This document shows, one piece after another, positions 38,101-44,004 of a stretch of DNA of 46,753 nucleotides. The position numbers were made by a program, and so were the translations under genes. Under the pieces are notes generated by a model, which ran no database searches, was not told where the DNA came from, and worked only from the letters and a program-made list of their open reading frames with translations. Numbering within the stretch: position 1 is the first letter of the stretch; every line of letters starts with the position of its first letter. Origin of the DNA: DASSKK01 sp035690495 (GTDB taxonomy: Bacteria > Actinomycetota > Actinomycetes > Propionibacteriales > Nocardioidaceae); NCBI GenBank assembly GCA_035690495.1, contig DASSKK010000062.1:1-46753 (forward strand), in the 5' to 3' direction.

Positions 38101-38790
38101 TCAGCGGAAATCGGCGAGACGGCGTACGACGTGCTCGGGGGTCTCGCGATCGGCGGGGCTGAGGTCCTCAGCCGGGCTCGGTGGGGCCGCCACCAGCCGC
38201 AGCGGCAGCTCGCCGGCCCACACCTCGCCGGACGCGACGTCGGGGGCGTCGTCGTTGGGACCGCCGGTGCGCTGTTTGACGGAGGCCTCGTGCAGCGGGA
38301 GCGCAAGGACCACCGTCGCGGCGAGCTCCTTGCGGGTGTGCTCGCGCAGGGCGGCCGACCGGCCAGGCACGACGTGGTCGACGACCAGGTCGAGCGCGCG
38401 TGCCTTCTCGTCGGGATCGGTCACCACGCGCGGCCGGCCGATCGCTACGGCGGACCGGTAGTTCATCGAGTGGTGGAACGCGGAGCGGGCCAGCACGATG
38501 CCGTCGAGCACCGTCCAGGTCACGCTGATCTCCTGCGCCGGGCCGGCGACCAGGCTGCGCGAGGCGACAGACCCGTGCAGGTAGACGGTGCCGTCCTGGT
38601 CGGGTCCGTCGAGGTCCACCCCGAACACCGTCGGCAGCGCCAGCGGCACCTCGTCGACGACCACGGCGAGGTGGCAGATCAGGCTGGCGTCCAGCACCGC
38701 GAGCAGCGCCGCGCGGTCGCTCTGGGCGCGGTCGGACTCCCGGCGCGGGGTGCTGCGTCGAGTGGGCGAGAGGGGCGTGCTCGTCGGCAT
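38101..38790 (-). CDS. Pyridoxamine 5'-phosphate oxidase-like flavin-binding protein
   Basis: A 229-residue protein of the split-barrel FMN-binding fold. ASLICHLAVVVDEVPLALPTVFG (about residues 33-55) and TVYLHGSVASRSLVAG are the flavin-binding segments found in general nitroreductase/PNPOx-like proteins. A positive-charge tail AAPPSPAEDLSPADRETPEH follows. ATG 38790 is used; GTG 38826 would add 12 residues and overlap the divergent promoter. It is divergently transcribed from the MocR regulator gene at 38859, so it is a likely target of that regulator and may handle a vitamin B6 vitamer. Confidence 0.85.
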   Translation of the reverse strand: MPTSTPLSPTRRSTPRRESDRAQSDRAALLAVLDASLICHLAVVVDEVPLALPTVFGVDLDGPDQDGTVYLHGSVASRSLVAGPAQEISVTWTVLDGIVLARSAFHHSMNYRSAVAIGRPRVVTDPDEKARALDLVVDHVVPGRSAALREHTRKELAATVVLALPLHEASVKQRTGGPNDDAPDVASGEVWAGELPLRLVAAPPSPAEDLSPADRETPEHVVRRLADFR

Positions 38791-38803
38791 AGGTCCATCG
38801 TCG

Positions 38804-38833
38804 CGGGTAGAGTGACCTACCTGCACGGGTCAC
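38804..38833. promoter_or_regulatory. Divergent promoter and dyad of the MocR/flavoprotein pair
   Basis: TAGAGT (38808-38813, plus strand) overlaps a perfect dyad GTGACC-N10-GGTCAC (38812-38817 and 38828-38833). A second small dyad GGTAG/CTACC overlaps it (about 38806-38821). It is placed where a MocR-type regulator binds in related systems. Confidence 0.6.
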
Positions 38834-38858
38834 TACGCGACTGATCGACTAGGACACT

Positions 38859-40310
38859 TTGCTGACCGCCACCGCCCTGCCACTGCGACTGGACCGTCGT
38901 GCGACCACGCCGCTGGGCGTCCAGATCGCCGCGCAGGTCCGTGGGCTGCTCACCGACGGGGTGCTCGCCGCCGGCGCCCGCCTGCCCAGCGTGCGTGCCC
39001 TGGCCGCCGAGCTGGGGGTGGCCCGCGCGGTGGTCGAGCAGGCCTACGACCAGCTGCACGCCGAGGGCTGGACGGCCACCCGGCGCGGGGCGGGCACGTT
39101 CGTCGCCGCGGTGGGGCCGCGACCGGATGCGGGAAGACGGGACTCCGCTCCGGCGGGGAGGGGACGGGATGCTGCGGCGGGCCCGGGGGCTGCTGCGGTT
39201 GCGCCGGGCCGTGGCGACTCGGCCAAGGCGGCCGGGGTGCCGGGGGCGCGGCGGGTCAGCCTGGACACCGGGACCCCGTGGGTCGACGAGCGGCTGCGCG
39301 CCGGATGGCGGCGGGCCTGGCGCGACGTCGCGGCGGCTCGGCCACCCCAGGGCTATCTCGACGCCGCCGGACTGCCGGAGCTGCGCGCCGAGCTGGCCGG
39401 CTACGTGGCCCGCACCCGCGGAGTGGTCTGCTCCCCCGCCGAGGTGATGGTCACGTCCGGCACCACGCATGCGTTGCGGCTCCTCCTGGCGACACTGGGT
39501 CCCGGGGCGGTGGCGGCCGAGGACCCCGGCTACCGGGCCGCGGTGGCCACCGTCCGGCAATCCGGCCGCCGCGTCTTCGACGTACCCGTGGACGAGGACG
39601 GCGCCGACACCGCTGCCCTCGACGGCGCGCCGGACGACCTGTGCGCGATCTACGTGACACCCGCGCACCAGCATCCTCTCGGCCACACCATGTCCGCGCG
39701 ACGCCGGCTCGCGCTGCTGGCGCAGGCACGGCGGCTCGAGGCGGTCGTGGTCGAGGACGACTACGACGCGCAGTTCCGCTACGACGTGGCGCCGCTGCCG
39801 GCGCTTGCCTCGCTGGACCGCGACCGCGTGGTGCACCTGGGCACGGTGTCCAAGACGCTGCAGGCCAGCCTGCGCCTCGGCTGGCTGGTCGGCCCGGAGC
39901 CGCTGGTCGCGCGGATCGCTGCGGACCGTCTCGCGGTGCACGACCACCCGAGCTGGCCGCAGCAACGGGCGCTGCTGTCGATGCTGCGCGAGGGGCACCT
40001 GGACAAGTCGGTGCGTGCCGCCCGTCGGGTGTACGCCGAGCGCGGCGAGCTGGTCGCGGCGCGGCTGGCCCGACACGCGAGGCTGCTCGGCCCGGTGGCC
40101 GGGATGTACGCGACCCTGCTCCTTCCCGAACGGGTAGCCGCCGCGGTCGTCGCAGACTGCGCGGCCGCCGGGCTCGACGTACCCCCGCTGGGGGACTACG
40201 CGCGGTCCTCCGGGCGGTCCGGGATCGTCGTCGGCTTCGGGGGGATCGCGGACGACGAGCTGGCCTGGGCGCTCGACGTGCTCAGCGCCGCCCTCGCCCG
40301 CCGGAGGTGA
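38859..40310 (+). CDS. MocR/PdxR-type GntR regulator with aminotransferase domain
   Basis: A 483-residue protein: a GntR winged helix (about residues 10-80, ARLPSVRALAAELGVARAVVEQAYDQL), an alanine/glycine-rich linker (about 86-125) and a class I aminotransferase-like domain that holds PLP. DYDAQFRY (301-308) and catalytic-type Lys332 in GTVSKTLQASL are present. It binds pyridoxal phosphate as effector and controls divergent genes. Start TTG 38859 has AGGA upstream. The pairing with a PNPOx-like gene suggests B6 metabolism control (PdxR-like), but a GABA or other role is possible. Confidence 0.88.
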   Translation: MLTATALPLRLDRRATTPLGVQIAAQVRGLLTDGVLAAGARLPSVRALAAELGVARAVVEQAYDQLHAEGWTATRRGAGTFVAAVGPRPDAGRRDSAPAGRGRDAAAGPGAAAVAPGRGDSAKAAGVPGARRVSLDTGTPWVDERLRAGWRRAWRDVAAARPPQGYLDAAGLPELRAELAGYVARTRGVVCSPAEVMVTSGTTHALRLLLATLGPGAVAAEDPGYRAAVATVRQSGRRVFDVPVDEDGADTAALDGAPDDLCAIYVTPAHQHPLGHTMSARRRLALLAQARRLEAVVVEDDYDAQFRYDVAPLPALASLDRDRVVHLGTVSKTLQASLRLGWLVGPEPLVARIAADRLAVHDHPSWPQQRALLSMLREGHLDKSVRAARRVYAERGELVAARLARHARLLGPVAGMYATLLLPERVAAAVVADCAAAGLDVPPLGDYARSSGRSGIVVGFGGIADDELAWALDVLSAALARRR

Positions 40311-40328
40311 CCCTCGCCTCCCACCGAC

Positions 40329-40736
40329 TCAGCGGTCGGGGAACCACAGCTTCAGCTCGCGTGCGGCCGACTCCGGCGAGTCCGAGCCGTGCACGAGGTT
40401 CTCCCGGTTCGACAGCGACAGGTCTCCGCGGATCGTGCCGGGAGCCGCCTTGCGTCCGTCGGTGGCGCCGTTGATCGCCCGCACCACCTCGATCGCCTCG
40501 TCGCCCTCGACGATCGCGGCCAGCATCGGGCCGCTCGTCACGAAGTCGCGCAGCGGCGGGTAGAAGTCCTTCTCGAGGTGCTCGGCGTAGTGCTCGTCGG
40601 CCATCGCGACGTCGATGGTGCGCATCTCCAGCGCGACGATCGACAGCCCCTTGGCCTCGAACCGGGACAGGATCTCGCCGACCAGACCGCGTCGTACGGC
40701 GTCCGGCTTGAGCAGGAGCAGGGTGCGCTGCGACAT
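40329..40736 (-). CDS. ndk: Nucleoside-diphosphate kinase
   Basis: A 135-residue enzyme that transfers the gamma phosphate between nucleoside triphosphates via His116 in NLVHGSDS. The sequence runs SQRTLLLLKPDAVRRGLVGE and onward. It lies downstream of DUF4233 and converges with the MocR gene. Length and motifs are normal. Confidence 0.98.
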   Translation of the reverse strand: MSQRTLLLLKPDAVRRGLVGEILSRFEAKGLSIVALEMRTIDVAMADEHYAEHLEKDFYPPLRDFVTSGPMLAAIVEGDEAIEVVRAINGATDGRKAAPGTIRGDLSLSNRENLVHGSDSPESAARELKLWFPDR

Positions 40737-40772
40737 GGCCCGACCCTATCCGGGGACCGCGCGACGCGATCC

Positions 40773-41153
40773 TCAGCCCTGATCAGCGGGGTGGTCGGCC
40801 GCCCACTGCTCCTCGAGTACGGCGCGCTCGGCCCGCTCTCGGTCCAGGCGGGAGCCGAGGACATAGGCGCCCACCCACAGGGCAGCAAGCAGCACCCCGA
40901 GGAAGAACATCATGGTGACCACGAAGCCGAGGCCGATGGAGACCGCCTGGATCAGCCAGCCGAGCCAGAACCCGGCGCGGTAGCGCAGCAGCCCGGCAGC
41001 CACTACGCACGCCGCGGCGAGGCCGAGCCCGATGCTGACCGCGGTGATGAACCCCGCGTCTGTCAGGCCCGTCATCACCAGCCCGGCGAGGAACAGCGTG
41101 ACCGCCTGGAGCCCGAGCATCCCCGCGCACATGGAGCGCTGCACGGATCTCAT
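40773..41153 (-). CDS. DUF4233 membrane protein
   Basis: A 126-residue protein with four hydrophobic segments, starting MRSVQRSMCAGMLGLQAVTL. GLLRYRAGFWLGWLIQAVSIG is the conserved DUF4233 block. It typically lies between folC and ndk in actinobacteria and its function is unknown. Here a dispersed repeat separates it from folC. ATG 41153 is preferred because the family begins with similar residues. Confidence 0.88.
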   Translation of the reverse strand: MRSVQRSMCAGMLGLQAVTLFLAGLVMTGLTDAGFITAVSIGLGLAAACVVAAGLLRYRAGFWLGWLIQAVSIGLGFVVTMMFFLGVLLAALWVGAYVLGSRLDRERAERAVLEEQWAADHPADQG

Positions 41154-41168
41154 GCGCGCGGCCCCGGG

Positions 41169-41192
41169 GACTCGACAGGCTCGGCCGGCGGG
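41169..41192. repeat. Dispersed CTCGACAGGCTCGGC repeat between folC and DUF4233
   Basis: A 24-base copy (core CTCGACAGGCTCGGC) sits between the folC stop (41196-41198) and the DUF4233 start. It widens the gap between two genes that I expect to be closely spaced or overlapping in relatives. Confidence 0.7.
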
Positions 41193-41195
41193 CGC

Positions 41196-42560
41196 TCAAC
41201 CATCGTCGCGCCCTCTCAGCATGGTCCGGGCCTGCCCCACGGTGATCACCGATCCGGTCACCAGCACTCCGCCGGAGCCGATCGCCTCACCGAACGTGCC
41301 GCCGGCCTCGGCCAGCCCGGCCGCGACGTCGATCGCGTCGTCGAGCCGGCTGGCGACGTGTACCCGGTCGTAGCCGAAGATCCCGCGGGCCGCCTCGGCG
41401 AGCTCCTCGGGGCCCAGCGAACGCGGCGTCGAGTTGCGGGTGCACACGACCGCCGCGAGCACGGGCTCCAGCGCCTCGAGCACGCCCACGTAGTCCTTGT
41501 CGGCACTGACCGCCAGCACGCCGATCAGCGGGCTGAACGTGAAGGAGTCCTGGACCGCCTCGGCGAGGGCCGCCGCGCCGTGCGGGTTGTGGGCCGCGTC
41601 GAGCACGATCGTCGGGCTACGGCGTACCACTTCGAGACGGCCGGGCGAGGTGACCTGCCCGAACGCCTCCCGGACCAGGTCGCCGGCCAACGGCTCGCCC
41701 CCGAGGAACACCTCCACCGCCGCGAGCGCGACGGCCGCGTTCTGGGCCTGGTGTGCGCCGTACAGCGGGAGGAGCACCTCGTCGTACTCCGCGCGTACGC
41801 CGTGCAGCTTCATCATCTGCCCGCCGACCGCGGCGACGCGCGACTCGACGCCGAAGTCCCGGCCCTCCAGCAGCAGGGTCGCGCCCATCTCGGCGGCACG
41901 TGCCGCGATCACCTCGAGCACGCCGGGGGACTGCCTCGCCGAGACGACGACGGAGCCGGGCTTGATCACCCCGGCCTTCTCGACCACGATCTGCTCCGGG
42001 GTGGCGCCGAGGTACTTCGCGTGGTCGACCGCCACCGGGCCGATCACCGCGACCGTAGCGTCGGCGACGTTGGTGGCGTCCCACGTGCCGCCCATCCCCA
42101 CTTCCAGGACCGCCACGTCGACCGGTGCGTCGGCGAACGCCGAGAACGCCATCGCCACCATCGACTCGAAGAACGACAGCGGCGGGTCGGCGTCGCGGTC
42201 GACCAGGTCGAGGTAGGGCACCAGGTCGCGGTAGACCTCGACGAACCGCTCGCGGGTCAGCGGCTCCCCGTCGACCGAGATCCGCTCGGTCATCGACTCG
42301 ACGTGCGGGCTGGTGAAGCGCCCGGTCCGCAGGCCGGCCGCGCGCAGCAGCGTGTCGGTCATCCGCGACGTGCTCGTCTTGCCGTTGGTGCCGGTCAGGT
42401 GGATCACCGGGTAGGTCTTCTGCGGGTCGCCGAGCAGCTCGGTCAGCGCTCGGATCCGGTCCAGGCTCGGCTCGAGCTTGGTCTCCGGCCAGCGCGAGAG
42501 CAGGGCCTGCTCGACGGCTGCATAGGACAGCGACTCGGTCGGGGAGACGGGGTTTGCCAT
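41196..42560 (-). CDS. folC: Folylpolyglutamate synthase/dihydrofolate synthase
   Basis: A 454-residue Mur-ligase-like enzyme that adds glutamate to dihydropteroate or tetrahydrofolate. The ATP-binding GTNGKTS is at residues 57-63. The second family motif VLEVGMGGTWDATNV and the DHAKYLG segment follow, and LDAAHNPHG is in the C-terminal domain. TAGACT nine bases before ATG 42560 gives a very short leader. The order folC-DUF4233-ndk is conserved in actinobacteria. Confidence 0.97.
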   Translation of the reverse strand: MANPVSPTESLSYAAVEQALLSRWPETKLEPSLDRIRALTELLGDPQKTYPVIHLTGTNGKTSTSRMTDTLLRAAGLRTGRFTSPHVESMTERISVDGEPLTRERFVEVYRDLVPYLDLVDRDADPPLSFFESMVAMAFSAFADAPVDVAVLEVGMGGTWDATNVADATVAVIGPVAVDHAKYLGATPEQIVVEKAGVIKPGSVVVSARQSPGVLEVIAARAAEMGATLLLEGRDFGVESRVAAVGGQMMKLHGVRAEYDEVLLPLYGAHQAQNAAVALAAVEVFLGGEPLAGDLVREAFGQVTSPGRLEVVRRSPTIVLDAAHNPHGAAALAEAVQDSFTFSPLIGVLAVSADKDYVGVLEALEPVLAAVVCTRNSTPRSLGPEELAEAARGIFGYDRVHVASRLDDAIDVAAGLAEAGGTFGEAIGSGGVLVTGSVITVGQARTMLRGRDDG

Positions 42561-42569
42561 GACCCCGCA

Positions 42570-42599
42570 AGTCTAGAGGGCTATGAACGGGACCGTTCA
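42570..42599 (-). promoter_or_regulatory. folC -10-like TAGACT with a 7-bp dyad at the -35 position
   Basis: On the minus strand TGAACGG-TC-CCGTTCA (42599-42584) lies eight bases upstream of TAGACT (42575-42570). The dyad covers the last codons of the preceding membrane-protein gene. It may be an operator, or a U-less terminator of that gene. Confidence 0.45.
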
Positions 42600-43513
42600 C
42601 GCGCGAGGAGGCCGATGAGCACGCGGGCCCCTTCGTCGGCGCCGTCGACCGTGACCGCGTACCTCGGGCCATGCACGCGCTCGACCACCAGCCCGGGACC
42701 GCGCCGCAGGACCGCGGCCGTCCCACGGCTGCTGATCCGATACCCCCAGCCGCCCCACTGCAGGGGCTCGATGCGCTCGCTGTGCGCGTCGGCGATGTTG
42801 CCCAGCCCGACGCGCGTGCGCGGCCAGCCGAAGGGCCCCCACAGCGTGTGCAGCCCTCGCTGGTCGACCCGCACCGCGATGACAGAGGTCCAGGCGAGGG
42901 CTACACCGACGATCCCGAGCGGGATCGACACGTGCGCCTGGAACGGCACGAGCACGGCTGCCGCGGCCATCAGCAGCGGAGACAGCACCTGGAAGGGGCG
43001 GGAGTGGGCGTGACCGATCCACGTGACCCGCTCCGAGTCGGCGAGGGGCATCGCTGGGGGCACGGGGCCCCTCGGCAGGGGCGGTGCAGTGTCGCCGTGC
43101 AGCCAGTACGCCGTGGCGGCGACGACCAGGGGGATCCCGACGCCGCCGAGGACGGCGTACCAGGGCATCGGGACGTCGTGGGCGTCCCTGATGTGCCGTG
43201 CCAGCAAGAGACTCTCGAGATAGGGGACGGTCGCGATCCACGCGCCGAAGGCGAGCATCGAGGTCAGCATCCGCCCGGCGTGCGTGGAGTGCGCCAGCCA
43301 GGAGACGGCGACGGCGGCGAGGCCCAGCGCGCCGCTCGCGCACAGGATCGCGACGAAGTAGGGCCAGGCCGCCGTCGTGCCGTCCACCCCGTGGAAACCC
43401 CAGTGCGTGGCCATCGGGTCCGGGGTGACGGCGGCGTACGCACGGTGGCCCAGCCACACCAGGACCGGCGCCAGGAGCACGAGTACGGCGACCACGGCCC
43501 TTCGAACGTTCAC
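42581..43513 (-). CDS. DUF1648-type membrane protein
   Basis: A 310-residue protein with about seven hydrophobic segments. DPMATHWGFHGVDG (about residues 32-45) is the DUF1648 block (PxxxPxHWxxxGxPD in relatives). The C-terminal domain (from VIAVRVDQRGLHTLWGPFGWP) is soluble and resembles a PH-like barrel. GTG 43513 overlaps the regulator stop (GTGA). Pairs of YtrA-type regulator and DUF1648 protein are common in actinobacteria and are thought to respond to cell-envelope stress. No function is proven. Confidence 0.85.
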   Translation of the reverse strand: MNVRRAVVAVLVLLAPVLVWLGHRAYAAVTPDPMATHWGFHGVDGTTAAWPYFVAILCASGALGLAAVAVSWLAHSTHAGRMLTSMLAFGAWIATVPYLESLLLARHIRDAHDVPMPWYAVLGGVGIPLVVAATAYWLHGDTAPPLPRGPVPPAMPLADSERVTWIGHAHSRPFQVLSPLLMAAAAVLVPFQAHVSIPLGIVGVALAWTSVIAVRVDQRGLHTLWGPFGWPRTRVGLGNIADAHSERIEPLQWGGWGYRISSRGTAAVLRRGPGLVVERVHGPRYAVTVDGADEGARVLIGLLARERSRS

Positions 43514-43863
43514 TGCGCTACCTTCCGCATCTCGGTGATGAGTCCTTCCCGGCTGATCCCCAGCCGCTGCGCCGCGCCGACGAGCGCCCGGATCTGTTGC
43601 CGGAGGTCGGTCAGGTCGACGTCGACGTCGGTCCGGACGCGGGCTCCCCTGCCGCGGCGCAGCTCGATGAGTCCCTCGTCGCGGAGGATCGCGTAGCCGC
43701 GGAGCACGGTGTGCATGTTGATGTCGAGGCCCCGGGCCACCTCCCGCGCGGGCGGCAGCCGGTCACCGGGAGTCAGCCTGCTCTCGAGCAGCGCTGCCCG
43801 GACCCGCGCGGCGATCTGGTCGGCGAGGCCGACCGCGCTCGTGGGGTCCACTCTGAACCACAT
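43510..43863 (-). CDS. YtrA-type GntR-family regulator
   Basis: A 117-residue repressor: MWFRVDPTSAVGLADQIAAR, then a winged helix with DRLPPAREVARGLDINMHTVLRGYAILRDEG (residues 36-66) and a short C-terminal dimer helix. YtrA-type proteins lack the large effector domain. ATG 43863 is chosen because TAGTAT ends seven bases upstream and the family begins with MWFRxDP. ATG 43872 would add three residues. It is coupled to the membrane protein gene and divergent from valS. Confidence 0.9.
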   Translation of the reverse strand: MWFRVDPTSAVGLADQIAARVRAALLESRLTPGDRLPPAREVARGLDINMHTVLRGYAILRDEGLIELRRGRGARVRTDVDVDLTDLRQQIRALVGAAQRLGISREGLITEMRKVAQ

Positions 43864-43870
43864 AGTTCGC

Positions 43871-43876
43871 ATACTA
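43871..43876 (-). promoter_or_regulatory. -10-like TAGTAT, leaderless ytrA-type regulator
   Basis: On the minus strand TAGTAT ends seven bases before ATG 43863, inside an AT-rich patch (TTATAGTAGTAT) unusual in this window. The repeated TAGTA could also be an operator. Confidence 0.55.
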
Positions 43877-43991
43877 CTATAACAAGCGGCCACGGCCGGC
43901 CGCACACGCAGCAGCGGCCGTCAGCCGGAGGGCGTCAGAGCTACGCGGGCGTTGCCGGGGAACTCGTTTTCGGGACGAGACCCCTCCCCCG

Positions 43992-43997
43992 TAACAT
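43992..43997 (+). promoter_or_regulatory. -10-like TAACAT, leaderless valS
   Basis: TAACAT ends seven bases before ATG 44005. The region upstream has no Shine-Dalgarno, T-box or leader peptide, so valS, unlike leuS, shows no sign of attenuation. Confidence 0.55.
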
Positions 43998-44004
43998 TTC
44001 GGCC

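Noticed and set aside
43597..44004. Upstream extension of valS by 136 codons
   Set aside because: Runs through the divergent regulator and its promoter; the ValS core starts at ATG 44005.
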